Source: Ancylobacter aquaticus
GTDB taxonomy: Bacteria; Pseudomonadota; Alphaproteobacteria; Rhizobiales; Xanthobacteraceae
Assembly: GCF_004339465.1 (NCBI RefSeq)
Contig: NZ_SMFY01000004.1
Location: forward strand, 124,001-188,000
DNA: 64,000 nucleotides
Direction of reading: 5' to 3'
Shown here piece after piece: positions 35,325 through 47,426 of this stretch (the stretch's first letter is position 1; each line of letters starts with the position of its first letter). Both the position numbers and the translations under genes were made by a program. The notes beneath the pieces were generated by a model that worked only from the letters and a program-made list of their open reading frames with translations, was not told the origin of the DNA and did not search any database.

Positions 35325-36518
35325 ATGCCTGCCGTCGAATTTCGCAACATCGACATCGTCTTCGGTGCCGACCAGAAGAACGCGCTCAAGCTCATCGACG
35401 AGGGCCGCTCGCGTGACGAAATCCTCGCCGCCACCGGCTCCGTGCTCGGCGCGGCGGGGGTGAGCCTTGCCATCGAGCGCGGCGAGATCTGCGTGCTGAT
35501 GGGCCTCTCCGGCTCGGGCAAGTCCACCATATTGCGCGCCATCAACCGGCTGAACGAGGTGGCGCGCGGCGAGGTGCTGGTGGAGCACAACGGCGCCGCC
35601 GTCGATGTCGCCCGCTGCAGCGAGGAAACGCTGCGCGACATCCGCATGCACACGGTGTCCATGGTGTTCCAGCAGTTCGGCCTGCTGCCCTGGCGCACGG
35701 TGCGCGACAATGTCGGCTTCGGGCTCGAACTGCGCGGCATGGGCGCGGCCGAGCGCAACCGCATCGTCGACGAGAAGCTCGCCATGGTCGGGCTCACCAA
35801 CTGGTCGGAGAAATACACCAACGAACTCTCCGGCGGCATGCAGCAGCGCGTCGGCCTCGCCCGCGCCTTCGCCACAGATGCCGATATCCTGTTGATGGAC
35901 GAGCCGTTTTCGGCCCTCGATCCGCTGATCCGCGACAAGCTGCAGGACGAACTGCTCGATCTGCAGCGGCGCATCCACAAGACCATCGTCTTCGTCAGCC
36001 ACGATCTCGACGAGGCGCTGAAGCTCGGCAACAAGATCGCCATCATGGAAGGCGGGCGCATCGTCCAGGCCGGCACCGCCGAGGACATCCTGCTGCGCCC
36101 GGCCACCGCCTATGTCGCCGAGTTCGTCAAGCACATGAACCCGCTCAACGTGCTGCGCGGCACGGCGGTGATGCGCCCGGCCGCCAGCCTCGCCCGCGAG
36201 GGCGACGAGGTGGTGCTCGACAAGGACGGCCATGTCCGGCTGAAGGTCGACGGCGAAGGCCGCCCGCTCTCCCTCGATCTCGACGGTCGTGCCGGCCTGC
36301 TGGCAACCGCCGATGGCGAGGCCGGGCTCATCGACGACAAGCTGGCGCACGATGCCGACTGCATCGTCGCGCCCGTCGATCTCAAGCTGAAGGCGGCGAT
36401 CGAACTCAAGCGCCACACCGACCTGCCGATCCTGCTCGTCGACAGCCTCGGCCGCCTCGCCGGCCTGTGCGACGACGACGAGATCTATCGGGGGTTGCTG
36501 AGAAGGCTGGACGGTTAG
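35325..36518 (+). CDS. choV: choline ABC transporter, ATP-binding protein
   Basis: A 397-aa ATPase of the ProV/OpuAA class. Walker A GLSGSGKST, signature LSGGMQQRVG and Walker B ILLMDEPFSALD are all intact. The N-terminus has the family-specific lead-in (FRNIDIVFGADQKNALKLIDEG). The C-terminal 120 residues after VAEFVKHMNPLNVLRG form the regulatory extension of these transporters, ending LLVDSLGRLAGLCDDDEIYRGLLRRL, CBS-like. Last gene of choXWV. Confidence 0.95.
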   Translation: MPAVEFRNIDIVFGADQKNALKLIDEGRSRDEILAATGSVLGAAGVSLAIERGEICVLMGLSGSGKSTILRAINRLNEVARGEVLVEHNGAAVDVARCSEETLRDIRMHTVSMVFQQFGLLPWRTVRDNVGFGLELRGMGAAERNRIVDEKLAMVGLTNWSEKYTNELSGGMQQRVGLARAFATDADILLMDEPFSALDPLIRDKLQDELLDLQRRIHKTIVFVSHDLDEALKLGNKIAIMEGGRIVQAGTAEDILLRPATAYVAEFVKHMNPLNVLRGTAVMRPAASLAREGDEVVLDKDGHVRLKVDGEGRPLSLDLDGRAGLLATADGEAGLIDDKLAHDADCIVAPVDLKLKAAIELKRHTDLPILLVDSLGRLAGLCDDDEIYRGLLRRLDG

Positions 36519-36539
36519 CCGGGGAAACCCGGCCAGCCC

Positions 36540-37883
36540 CTACGCGGCCGCCAGCCCCACCGCCTCGACCACGTCGTTGACCACGGCCTCGACCAGGTCG
36601 CGATTGTCGCCCTCGCCCATCACCCGGATCACCGGCTCGGTGCCGGAGGGGCGGATGAGCAGCCGCCCGTGGCTGTTCAGCTTCAGCTCGGCGGCGGCAA
36701 TGGCCCTCAGCACACCGTCATTTTCCAGCGGCCGGCCGCTCTTGTAACGCACATTGCGCAGGATCTGCGGCAGCGGCTCGAAACGGTGGCACACTTCGGA
36801 AGCCGGCTTCTGGCGACGCTGCACCATGGCCAGCACCTGCAGTGCCGCGACCAGACCATCGCCGGTCGTGGAATAGTCCGACAGGATGATGTGGCCGGAC
36901 TGCTCGCCGCCGACATTGAATCCGTTGGCGCGCATGTGCTCCAGCACATAGCGGTCGCCCACCGGGGTACGGGCCAGCGTCAGGCCCAGATCGGCCAGAT
37001 GGCGCTCTAGGCCGAGATTGGACATGACGGTGGCAACGATTCCGTTGCGCGAGAGCCGGCCGTCCTCGTGGAAGCTCTCGGCCACCACGGCCATCAACTG
37101 GTCGCCATCCACCAGCCGGCCCTTTTCGTCGACGATCAATACCCGGTCGGCGTCGCCATCGAGCGCGATGCCGATATCGGCGCGCACTTCCCGCACCTTG
37201 GCCGCCAACGCCTCGGGGGCAGTCGAGCCGACATCGCGGTTGATGTTGAAGCCATCCGGCTGGTCGCCGATGGTGATGACCTCGCAGCCGAGTTCCCACA
37301 GCGCTTCCGGCGCGACGCGATAGGCCGCGCCATTGGCGCAGTCGACCACGACCCGCAGCCCGTCAAAGGACTGGTTGCGCGGCAAGGTACGCTTGGCGAA
37401 CTCGATATAGCGCGCATGCACGCTCTCGATGCGCTTGGCGCGGCCCATATCGGCGGGCTGGGCGAGCATGCTGCCCATGTCGCCGGCGATCAGCGTCTCG
37501 ATCCGGGTTTCAAGCTCGTCGGAGAGCTTGTAGCCGTCGGGACCGAACAGCTTGATGCCGTTATCATCATAGGGGTTGTGCGAGGCGGAGATCATGACGC
37601 CGAGATCGGCACGCATGGAATGCGTCACCATAGCCACCGCCGGCGTCGGCATCGGGCCGAGCAGCAGCACATCCATGCCCACGGCCGTGAAACCGGCGAC
37701 CAGCGCATTCTCGATCATGTAGCCGGAGAGGCGGGTATCCTTGCCGATGACCACCCGGTGGCGGTGGTCGCCACGCTGGAACACCAGGCCGGCCGCCATG
37801 CCGACCCGCAGCGCGAGTTCCGGCGTGATGATGCCATTGGCCCGGCCGCGAATGCCGTCGGTGCCAAATAATGTGCGTGCCAT
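36540..37883 (-). CDS. glmM: phosphoglucosamine mutase
   Basis: A 447-aa enzyme that converts glucosamine-6-phosphate to glucosamine-1-phosphate for UDP-GlcNAc and cell-wall synthesis. It starts [16 protein letters not shown]. The phosphoserine active site is in [15 protein letters not shown] (Ser at about 101), the metal loop is DGDADRVL, the sugar loop GGEQSGHI and the phosphate loop [15 protein letters not shown] 37883 has GAGG six bases upstream; the ATG four codons earlier is less well placed. Essential gene, last in the minus-strand envelope block and separated from ftsH by a terminator. Confidence 0.96.
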   Translation of the reverse strand: MARTLFGTDGIRGRANGIITPELALRVGMAAGLVFQRGDHRHRVVIGKDTRLSGYMIENALVAGFTAVGMDVLLLGPMPTPAVAMVTHSMRADLGVMISASHNPYDDNGIKLFGPDGYKLSDELETRIETLIAGDMGSMLAQPADMGRAKRIESVHARYIEFAKRTLPRNQSFDGLRVVVDCANGAAYRVAPEALWELGCEVITIGDQPDGFNINRDVGSTAPEALAAKVREVRADIGIALDGDADRVLIVDEKGRLVDGDQLMAVVAESFHEDGRLSRNGIVATVMSNLGLERHLADLGLTLARTPVGDRYVLEHMRANGFNVGGEQSGHIILSDYSTTGDGLVAALQVLAMVQRRQKPASEVCHRFEPLPQILRNVRYKSGRPLENDGVLRAIAAAELKLNSHGRLLIRPSGTEPVIRVMGEGDNRDLVEAVVNDVVEAVGLAAA

Positions 37884-38110
37884 GCCCTGCCTCATGCGAA
37901 TCGGCGCCGTCGCGGCGCGCCAGCGGCGCCTCGCCGCTCACTCTTCTCTATCATCCAGCCTACAGGTAAGGCTTTCACAAAGTGTAAGCGTTCGTTGCGG
38001 TGCCGACCCGGCCGAATAAGACCGTCCATCGACGCCGGCGCGATCAGGTCACGCGATTTTATCTCGCGGGATACTTCGCCAGCCTGCCGCGCCGCGCCAC
38101 TGGAGACAAA

Positions 38111-38146
38111 TAAAAAGGGAAGACTTGCTTGCGCAAATCTTCCCTT
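38111..38146 (-). terminator. rho-independent terminator after ftsH
   Basis: On the minus strand a 9-bp stem (AAGGGAAGA / TCTTCCCTT), extended inside by TTGC/GCAA, is followed by TTTTTATT. It lies about 20 bases past the ftsH stop. Confidence 0.85.
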
Positions 38147-38167
38147 CAAATCACCCCGAGGAGGGGA

Positions 38168-40090
<1,923 letters not shown>

Positions 40091-40165
40091 CATGTCCCTT
40101 TCGGCGTCGGAATAGACCGACGCGCGGGCACCGCCGGCGCTGGCGGCCCTCCCTTGTCGCTCCGT

Positions 40166-40195
40166 AATTTAGGTGGCGCAGGGGTAATTGCCAAG
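40166..40195 (-). promoter_or_regulatory. candidate RpoH (sigma-32) promoter of ftsH
   Basis: Minus strand CTTG (40195-40192), 18-base spacer, CCTAAATT (40173-40166), close to the alphaproteobacterial heat-shock consensus CTTG-N17/18-CYTATNT. It is 76 bases upstream of ftsH, a classic RpoH target. Confidence 0.5.
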
Positions 40196-40238
40196 ATGTC
40201 CGGGGCAAGGCGCCTGCGACCTTCCGCGCAATTCGACG

Positions 40239-41297
40239 TCAGCGGGCCTGCCGAAACGCCCGCCGTGCCGGTGCCCGGCCGATGGCGACGGCCCGGCGGT
40301 TCACCCGCACCAGCGCCCCGGCGAGCGTGCGGGCGCCGTGCTCGTCGCCCGCGAGCGCCCTGATCCAGGCGGCGAGGGCCTCCAGCTTGGCGAGTTCAAC
40401 CGGCCCTTCCCCCACCGCCGCGACGGCCCGCCCGAGGAGGCGCAGGGCAATCTCCTCCGGCAGGGCGGCGAGCCCGGCGCGGGTGAGGCGGATCGTCCCC
40501 TCGCCCGTTCGCTCCGCCGCTGAAAGCCACAGCGTGCGCAGGGCCTCGTCGGTCGCCGCCTCCAGCGCGGCATCCGCGCGGGCCATGCGGCGGGCGAGCC
40601 GCTCCATCGCTGCAGCATCGAGGCCTTCTGCAGCTAGAGATGGCAGCAGTGTCCGCAGTCGCGCCCGGGCGAATCGCGGGTCGCTGTTCGAGGGGTCTTC
40701 GACGAAGCTGATGCCCGCCGCCCGGCAGAGCGCGACCAGCTCCGCCTTCGGCCGGCTGAGAAGCGGGCGCAGGAGCGTGAGCGGGCCGTGCGGCCGCGCC
40801 GCGCGCATGCCGGCCAGCCCTCCAATGCCGGAGCCGCGCATCAGCCGGAACAGCACCGTCTCGGCCTGGTCGTCGCGTGTATGTGCCGTGGCAATCGCGG
40901 TGGCGCCGATCGCCCCGGCATGGGCGGCAAGTGCCTGATAACGCTCATGGCGCGCCGCTTCCTGAAGCCGCGTACCCGGTAGCGGCACCGGCAGGTCGAG
41001 ACGCGCATGCGCCAAGCCGAGCCGCCCTGCCAGTGCGCCGACGGCCTGCGCCTCCGCGCGCGATTCGGGCCGCAAGCCATGGTCGACAGTGGCGACGTGA
41101 AGCCGCGTGGGGGGGCGGCATTGCGCCTGCCAGCGCTGGGCCAGCAGCATCAGCGCGGTGGAATCCGGCCCGCCGGAAACCGCGAGCAGCACATCGGAAT
41201 GGACGGTGAAAGGCGCGAAAAGCGTCGCAAGATCGGCCGTGGCCGGGCCGGCGGGGTCAGCGAGCGCCGGCTCAGCAGCCGGCGCGCTTCTGCTCAC
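40239..41297 (-). CDS. tilS: tRNA(Ile)-lysidine synthase
   Basis: A 352-aa enzyme that modifies C34 of the tRNA(Ile) CAU anticodon to lysidine, so that AUA is read as Ile. The PP-loop ATPase motif LLAVSGGPDSTALMLL is near the N-terminus, followed by HVATVDHGLRPESRAEA and TAHTRDDQAETVLFRLMRGSG. The C-terminal part is shorter than in E. coli TilS. GTG 41297, overlapping the cpoB end by 26 bases, is the most likely start; the frame is open further upstream inside cpoB. Confidence 0.92.
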   Translation of the reverse strand: MSRSAPAAEPALADPAGPATADLATLFAPFTVHSDVLLAVSGGPDSTALMLLAQRWQAQCRPPTRLHVATVDHGLRPESRAEAQAVGALAGRLGLAHARLDLPVPLPGTRLQEAARHERYQALAAHAGAIGATAIATAHTRDDQAETVLFRLMRGSGIGGLAGMRAARPHGPLTLLRPLLSRPKAELVALCRAAGISFVEDPSNSDPRFARARLRTLLPSLAAEGLDAAAMERLARRMARADAALEAATDEALRTLWLSAAERTGEGTIRLTRAGLAALPEEIALRLLGRAVAAVGEGPVELAKLEALAAWIRALAGDEHGARTLAGALVRVNRRAVAIGRAPARRAFRQAR

Positions 41298-42135
41298 GCT
41301 CCACCCCCTGCTTAACCGTGGCCGAGGCGCGCGGATATTTGTTGCCGACGGCGTTGAGCGTCGCGCAAGCGGCATCCTTCTCACCGATGCCCGCGAGCGA
41401 CTGGCCAAGACGCAGCAACGCGTCCGGCGCCTTCACCGCATTCGGGTAGTCCGTTGAAACCTTGAGAAAATTCTGCGCAGCTTCCTTGAAGGATTTGCGC
41501 AGATACTGGCTCTCTCCCAGCCAGTAATAGGCGTCGGGCGTGGCGCGGTCGGTGGGGTAAAGCTTGACGAACTGCTCGAAGGTGTCGCCCGCCCCGGCAT
41601 AATCCTGGCGCTGGAGGGCGCCGAAGCCGAGATCGAACAGTTCCTTCGGCGAGGCCGCCGGCTGGCCACTCCCGCCCGCCACGGCTCCCGACAGCGTACC
41701 AAGGTCCATCGGCGCGCCGCTCGCGCCACCGCCGCCCAGCGGGCGAGGCGCGCCGGGAGCTCCGGCCTGCGCGGCGGGATCGAACACGTCAGGACGGCGC
41801 GCGGGCTCGCCCGCAGCCGCCGTGCCGGCGCCCGTGTCGCCCTGCAGCAGCCGCAGCTGCTGCTCAAGCTGCTGGTTGCGATACTGCAGCTGCTCCATCT
41901 GCCCGGTCATCTGCCGCAGCTGGCTCTCCAGCCGGTCGATGCGCGTGACCATGCTCTCGGTCTGGTCGGGCTGCGCCTGCTGGTTGCCGGAACGTACCTG
42001 TCCCGGCGGCTTGAAAAGATTGCCGAAGAAATTGTTGTCGGCCTGCGCCTGCGCTGCCTCGAACGGAGCGGAAGAAGCGGCGAGAGCGGCGACAAGAACG
42101 AGAGCGGCGAAACGGAGCGGGCGGACGGTCATCAT
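41272..42135 (-). CDS. cpoB: cell division coordinator CpoB (YbgF)
   Basis: A 287-aa periplasmic protein that links the Tol-Pal system with peptidoglycan synthesis at the septum. A signal peptide (LRFAALVLVAALAASSAPFEAAQAQA) leads to a coiled coil (RIDRLESQLRQMTGQMEQLQYRNQQLEQQLRLLQ), a Gly/Ala/Pro-rich linker and C-terminal TPR units (YYWLGESQYLRKSFKEAAQNFLKVSTDYPNA, DALLRLGQSLAGIGEKDAACATL). The start is among ATG 42141, 42135 and 42132, with no clear Shine-Dalgarno. Confidence 0.92.
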   Translation of the reverse strand: MMTVRPLRFAALVLVAALAASSAPFEAAQAQADNNFFGNLFKPPGQVRSGNQQAQPDQTESMVTRIDRLESQLRQMTGQMEQLQYRNQQLEQQLRLLQGDTGAGTAAAGEPARRPDVFDPAAQAGAPGAPRPLGGGGASGAPMDLGTLSGAVAGGSGQPAASPKELFDLGFGALQRQDYAGAGDTFEQFVKLYPTDRATPDAYYWLGESQYLRKSFKEAAQNFLKVSTDYPNAVKAPDALLRLGQSLAGIGEKDAACATLNAVGNKYPRASATVKQGVEREQKRAGC

Positions 42136-42271
42136 GGCCATGCACTGAAACGGGAGCAGCGAAGCGGCGGCAGAAAGCCACGCACTTTCCATTTGAGCAT
42201 ACGGGGCCGATCACGTCCAAAGTTTGACCTAGGGTCATCCCTTTGCACGCCACCGTCCCCACAAACGCCAA

Positions 42272-42296
42272 ACCCGGCCCGCAGGGCGGGCCGGGT
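42272..42296 (-). terminator. GC-rich terminator hairpin after pal
   Basis: An 11-bp perfect stem (ACCCGGCCCGC / GCGGGCCGGGT) with a three-base loop, starting 24 bases past the pal stop. Only a short T-rich tail (TTTGGCGTTTG) follows on the minus strand, so termination may be partial. Confidence 0.6.
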
Positions 42297-42320
42297 CAAG
42301 CCGATGCGCGGATAAGGCGA

Positions 42321-42815
42321 TCAGGTGCCCGTGGCGTTCAGCACCGTGACGGCGCGGCGGTTCTGCGACCAGCAGGAAATGTCGTTGCAGACCGCGACCG
42401 GGCGCTCCTTGCCGTAGGAAATGGTCCGCATGCGGTTTGCCGGGACGCCGCGCTGCACCAGATAATCGCGCACGCTCTGGGCGCGGCGGGCGCCGAGGGC
42501 GATGTTGTATTCGCGCGTGCCGCGCTCGTCGGCATGGCCTTCGATGGTGAAGCTGTAGCGCGCATACTGGTTCAGCCACTGCGCCTGCTTGTCGAGCGTC
42601 GCCTGCGCCTGCGGCGTGAGGCTGGTCTGGTCGCTCTCGAAGAACACGCGGTCGCCGACCGAGACGATGAACTCCTGCGGGCTGCCGGGAGGCGCCGAAC
42701 CCAGAGCGGCGCCGGCGCCGTCCATCGGGTTCTTGGCGCAGGCGGCCGCGAGCATCGCGAAACCGACGATGAAGGCGACGCGCGCGCCGCCCAGATGGCG
42801 CAACATACGGATCAT
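42321..42815 (-). CDS. pal: peptidoglycan-associated lipoprotein Pal
   Basis: A 164-aa outer-membrane lipoprotein of the Tol-Pal complex. The lipobox LAAAC ends at Cys 26. The OmpA-like C-terminal domain binds peptidoglycan through the typical YSFTIEGHADERGTREYNIALGARRA block with the DAP-binding Asp and Arg. ATG 42815 has AGGAG eight bases upstream. It is separated from tolB by a 156-base gap that probably has its own promoter. Confidence 0.96.
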   Translation of the reverse strand: MIRMLRHLGGARVAFIVGFAMLAAACAKNPMDGAGAALGSAPPGSPQEFIVSVGDRVFFESDQTSLTPQAQATLDKQAQWLNQYARYSFTIEGHADERGTREYNIALGARRAQSVRDYLVQRGVPANRMRTISYGKERPVAVCNDISCWSQNRRAVTVLNATGT

Positions 42816-42971
42816 ACCGCTGACTCCTGAATTCCCGACTGATCTGCCGACGTGGCTGCTGGCATCCATCAATGTTCCGTCGTGCTTTACGAAACCTTGC
42901 CGAAATACGCCAATTTCACGACCCTGCCGTAAACCGTCGCTTATGGTTAATCGTTCCCTGACAGAACCGGC

Positions 42972-44342
42972 TCAGGAGCGCAAGGGCGACCAGGCCGGGT
43001 CCGAGGCGTAGCTCGGCGTTGGCACGCGCTGCTCGTTATAGCCGGTGATGTCGACCGTATAGAGCTGCGGCCCGCCCCCGCCGCCGGCATCGCGGAAGAA
43101 CATGATGACCCGCCCGTTGGGCGCGAAGGTTGGCCCTTCATTGTGGTAGCCCTCGGTCAGGATGCGCTCGCCCGAACCGTCCGGCCGCATCAGGCCGATG
43201 GCAAAGCGTCCCTGCGCCTGCTTGGTGAAGGCGATCACGTCGCCGCGCGGGGACCAGACCGGGGTCGAATAGCGCCCATCACCGAACGAAATGCGGTGCT
43301 GGTTCGAGCCGTCGGGGTTCATGATGTAGATCTGCGAGCCGCCGCCACGGTCGCTCTCGAAGCAGATCTGCGAGCCATCCGGCGAGTAGCAGGGCGCGGT
43401 GTCGATCGCCGCCGTGTCGGTGAGCCGGGTGGTGGCCTTGGAGCGCAGGTCCATTACGAAGATGTTTGAATCAGAGCCCTGCTGCAGGCTCAGGATCACC
43501 CGTTGGCCATCCGGGGCGAAGCGCGGCGAGAAGCTCATATTGGGGAAGTTGCCGACCACCTCGCGCTGGCCGTTCTCGATGTTGAGCAGATAGACGCGCG
43601 GCTCGCCGCCGCCATAGCTCATATAGGTGATTTCCTGGCTGGTCGGCGAGAAGCGTGGGGTCAGCACGAGATCGTCGCCGCGTGTGAGATAGGTCACGTT
43701 GGCGCCGTCCTGGTCCATGATCGCCAGGCGCTTGATGCGCTTTTCCTTCGGCCCGCTCTCGTCGACGAAGACGATGCGGGTGTCGAAATAGCCCTTCTCG
43801 CCGGTCAGCCGCTCATAGATCGCGTCGGCGATGATGTGGGCGACACGCCGCCAGTTCTCCGGCTGGGTGAAATATTGCTGGCCGATCAGCTGCTGGCCGG
43901 CAAACACGTCCCACAGCCGGAATTCCGCCTTCACCCGGCCGTCCGGCTGGCGGGTGATGCGCCCGGTGACGAGCGCCTGGGCATTGATGACGCGCCAGTC
44001 CTGGAAACGCGGCGAGGCGTCCGGGTTGCTGATGTTCTCGACGAAGGCGGCCGGGTCGATGGGGGCGAAAAGGCCCGAACGGCGCAGATCGGCCGAGATG
44101 ATCTGCGTCACCCCCTTGCCGGCCTCGATATCCTGCGGGCTGCCGCCGCCGACGAACTCGGTGATGGCGATGGGCAGCGGCTGCACCGTGCCGGAGGTGA
44201 TGTCGAGGCGCACGGCGGCATTCGCCACGTCTGGCGCAAGCGCCGACCCGCCAAGCCCGGCCCCGCCGAGCGCCGCCATGCCGACGAGGACCGACCGGCG
44301 GCCGACAAGGCCGTTGGCTTCAAGGGAAAAACGCCGCGACAT
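42972..44342 (-). CDS. tolB: Tol-Pal system protein TolB
   Basis: A 456-aa periplasmic protein with an N-terminal domain ([22 protein letters not shown]) and a six-bladed beta propeller made of repeated units such as [42 protein letters not shown] and [20 protein letters not shown]. It binds Pal and TolA. The signal region contains [17 protein letters not shown], a twin-arginine-like stretch. ATG 44342 has GAGGT seven bases upstream; ATG 44369, overlapping the tolA stop, is an alternative. Confidence 0.95.
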   Translation of the reverse strand: MSRRFSLEANGLVGRRSVLVGMAALGGAGLGGSALAPDVANAAVRLDITSGTVQPLPIAITEFVGGGSPQDIEAGKGVTQIISADLRRSGLFAPIDPAAFVENISNPDASPRFQDWRVINAQALVTGRITRQPDGRVKAEFRLWDVFAGQQLIGQQYFTQPENWRRVAHIIADAIYERLTGEKGYFDTRIVFVDESGPKEKRIKRLAIMDQDGANVTYLTRGDDLVLTPRFSPTSQEITYMSYGGGEPRVYLLNIENGQREVVGNFPNMSFSPRFAPDGQRVILSLQQGSDSNIFVMDLRSKATTRLTDTAAIDTAPCYSPDGSQICFESDRGGGSQIYIMNPDGSNQHRISFGDGRYSTPVWSPRGDVIAFTKQAQGRFAIGLMRPDGSGERILTEGYHNEGPTFAPNGRVIMFFRDAGGGGGPQLYTVDITGYNEQRVPTPSYASDPAWSPLRS

Positions 44343-44368
44343 TCTGGGTACCTCGGAAAAAACGGGCA

Positions 44369-45349
44369 TCAATTAAGCATGGCCGGATTGAAGCCGAGCT
44401 CCAGTTCCCGCCACGTATCGTAGCGGTCGGCGCGCAGCATCGGAAAAGGATTGGGCTGGTTGGCGATCTCGTACAACGCCCGCTGGGCGGTCTCGCGCAC
44501 CACCGGCGCGTAAGGATTGCCGACGCCCTGCACCTCGACCAGATGCGGCGCGCCGATCATCTTACGGTCGGGACTGAGCACGATCTTGAACACCACCGTG
44601 ACCTGGCCGGCATCCACGGCACCGGCCGGCAGCTTCCAGAAGCGGGCGATATAGGCGCGCAGCGCGTCGATCTCGGTCTGCGACAGCGAACTCGCCGTGC
44701 CGACCGAAGCGCCGAGCGAGGCGGTGTTGTTGATCGTGTCGCCGAGCGCGGCCATGCGGCGCGGGTCCTGCTTGTTCAGCAGGGCCGCGATCTGGTTCGG
44801 GTTGAAATCGCGCTCGGGGGCGGGCTCCTGCACCACCTTGGGCGGAATGTTCTTCGGCTTCTTCGGCGGCGCGGGCGGCGGCGGGGTGGCCTGCGCCTGC
44901 TCTTGCGGCTTGGGCTGTTCCTTTGGCGGCTCCGGCGGCTTGGCGGCCAGCGCCTCGGCATCCTGGGGCGGCGGCGGGGCGGGCTTGGCCTCGGCCTGCG
45001 CGGCCGGGGGCTTGGGCTCGGCCGGCTTCGCCTCGGGCGGCGGGGGCGGAGGCGGCGGCGGGGCGGAAGGCTCGTTGGCGGCCTTCACCTCGGGCTTCTC
45101 CGAAACCTTGGCGTCGAGATTCTCCGCCTGCTTTGGCGCATCGACTTTCTCGACGACGGGCTTCGGGTTCTCTTTCGGTGCGTCCTTCTTGCCGGCCATC
45201 ATCTTCGACATTTCGGCATCGGAGATGATGTCGATCGGCATGGACTCGGTCGGCGTCGCCTCGAACGGCGAGGGAGACGCGAAGGAGACCGCCATGAAGC
45301 CGATGATGCCGACGTGAAGCGCCGCCGAGGAGAGAAAGCCCGCCCGCAT
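44369..45349 (-). CDS. tolA: Tol-Pal system protein TolA
   Basis: A 326-aa inner-membrane protein that spans the periplasm. A single N-terminal helix ([19 protein letters not shown]) is followed by a long Pro/Lys/Glu/Ala-rich arm with a run of prolines. The C-terminal domain contains [20 protein letters not shown] and [17 protein letters not shown], as expected for the part that meets TolB and Pal. It lies between tolR and tolB with only a few bases either side. The low-complexity arm varies freely between species. Confidence 0.93.
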   Translation of the reverse strand: MRAGFLSSAALHVGIIGFMAVSFASPSPFEATPTESMPIDIISDAEMSKMMAGKKDAPKENPKPVVEKVDAPKQAENLDAKVSEKPEVKAANEPSAPPPPPPPPPEAKPAEPKPPAAQAEAKPAPPPPQDAEALAAKPPEPPKEQPKPQEQAQATPPPPAPPKKPKNIPPKVVQEPAPERDFNPNQIAALLNKQDPRRMAALGDTINNTASLGASVGTASSLSQTEIDALRAYIARFWKLPAGAVDAGQVTVVFKIVLSPDRKMIGAPHLVEVQGVGNPYAPVVRETAQRALYEIANQPNPFPMLRADRYDTWRELELGFNPAMLN

Positions 45350-45352
45350 GCG

Positions 45353-45805
45353 TCAGCCCCCCTGCTCGACTTCGGAGACCAGCGCCACGCGCTTGAATCC
45401 GGCGCCGGACAGGCGACCCATCACGCGCATCACCGAGCCATAGTCGAGGCTCGTGTCGGCACGCACGAAGATACGCTCCTCATAGCCGGCCTTGCCGATG
45501 GCCTGCAGCTTCGGCACCAGCTCGTTGACCGGAATCTCGGTTTCCTGCAGGAAAATCTTGCCGTCCTTGGTGATGTTGATGACCAGCGGTTCGCTCTCCT
45601 GCGGCACCGCCTTGGCCTCGGTCTGCGGCAGGTCGAGCGGCACGCCCATGGTGAGCATCGGCGCGGCGACCATGAAGATGATGAGCAGCACCAGCATCAC
45701 GTCGACCATCGGCGTGACATTGATCTCGGACATGACGGCGCCGCCCGCCCGACGACGCGAACGCCGCGAGTGCCAGCCGCCTCCTGCTCCTCCGGACATG
45801 CCCAT
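45353..45805 (-). CDS. tolR: Tol-Pal system protein TolR (ExbD family)
   Basis: A 150-aa inner-membrane protein with one helix (VDVMLVLLIIFMVAAPML) holding the conserved Asp of MVDVMLVLLIIFM, which takes part in proton use by TolQR. The preceding SEINVTPMVD motif is typical. The N-terminal 20 residues are basic and Gly-rich. It follows tolQ after three bases. Confidence 0.95.
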   Translation of the reverse strand: MGMSGGAGGGWHSRRSRRRAGGAVMSEINVTPMVDVMLVLLIIFMVAAPMLTMGVPLDLPQTEAKAVPQESEPLVINITKDGKIFLQETEIPVNELVPKLQAIGKAGYEERIFVRADTSLDYGSVMRVMGRLSGAGFKRVALVSEVEQGG

Positions 45806-45808
45806 GGA

Positions 45809-46657
<849 letters not shown>

Positions 46658-46838
46658 CAAGCCAATCCTGCCAGCTCGTTAAGGGTCGCACGGCCACCAT
46701 GCATGAGCTGCCGCCGCAGCGAATGCCCGCATGGCTGCTGTGGGAACGCGCACGCCATCAACCGACCGAGTCTGTCCAAACTTGGGCGATCGAGGCCGGG
46801 CCGCACCCGCAGCCGGCCGATACAACACCCTATTAGGG

Positions 46839-46853
46839 TTAATACCGGGTTAG
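46839..46853 (-). promoter_or_regulatory. near-match CtrA box upstream of tolQ
   Basis: On the minus strand CTAA-CCCGGTA-TTAAC, seven of eight half-site bases plus the trailing C, about 180 bases upstream of tolQ. Weaker than the other CtrA-like sites in the window. Confidence 0.3.
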
Positions 46854-46894
46854 CGTTACCGCATCGCAACAGGGGCAGGAACGAACCGCACGCT

Positions 46895-47419
46895 CTAGAG
46901 AGGCGGCGCCTCGTCCAGCGCCAGCTTCATGGCGGCGCGCAGCGCGTCAGGTATCCGGCGGGCGCGGCCCTGGGCGACGAAGGCCACCTTCACCTTGCCC
47001 TCGACGATGAGATCGTCACCGCGCTTCACCTTCTGGACGAGGGTGATGGAGGCGCCGGCGACCTCGACCGGGCTGGTGTGCACTTCCAGCACGTCGTCGA
47101 TGCGCGCGGGGCGGACGAATTGTAGCTCCATAGAGCGCACCACGAAGGCAAAGCCCGGCGCCTCGGCCAGCGCCTGCCCGAACAGTTCGCCCTGCACCAC
47201 GCCGATCAGGCGCAGATGGTCGGAGCGGGCGCGCTCCATGAACTTGAGGTAGTTCGCGTGGTAGACGATGCCGGAAAAATCCGTGTCCTCGTAATAGACC
47301 CGCACGGGGAGCACATGCCCGCCCGGCACCAGCGTTCCCGCCAGATGCAGGAAGGGGTCCGCCCGGAGGGTCTCGGGAGACAGAGGATGCGGGGAGAGAG
47401 GGTCGGTGCGCTCGTTCAT
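46895..47419 (-). CDS. ybgC: acyl-CoA thioesterase YbgC (tol-pal associated)
   Basis: A 174-aa hotdog-fold thioesterase. VRVYYEDTDFSGIVYHANYLKFMERARSDHLR holds the catalytic Asp and the conserved His of the YbgC/4-hydroxybenzoyl-CoA thioesterase family. It usually sits first in the tol-pal cluster and acts on short acyl-CoA or acyl-ACP. ATG 47419 is chosen; the longer frame overlaps the upstream hypothetical gene. Confidence 0.93.
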   Translation of the reverse strand: MNERTDPLSPHPLSPETLRADPFLHLAGTLVPGGHVLPVRVYYEDTDFSGIVYHANYLKFMERARSDHLRLIGVVQGELFGQALAEAPGFAFVVRSMELQFVRPARIDDVLEVHTSPVEVAGASITLVQKVKRGDDLIVEGKVKVAFVAQGRARRIPDALRAAMKLALDEAPPL

Positions 47420-47426
47420 GCCGCCG

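Noticed and set aside
44820..45120. Repetitive Pro/Lys/Glu-coding stretch as a tandem repeat or CRISPR-like array
   Set aside because: It is the low-complexity periplasmic arm of TolA with no regular repeat and spacer units.
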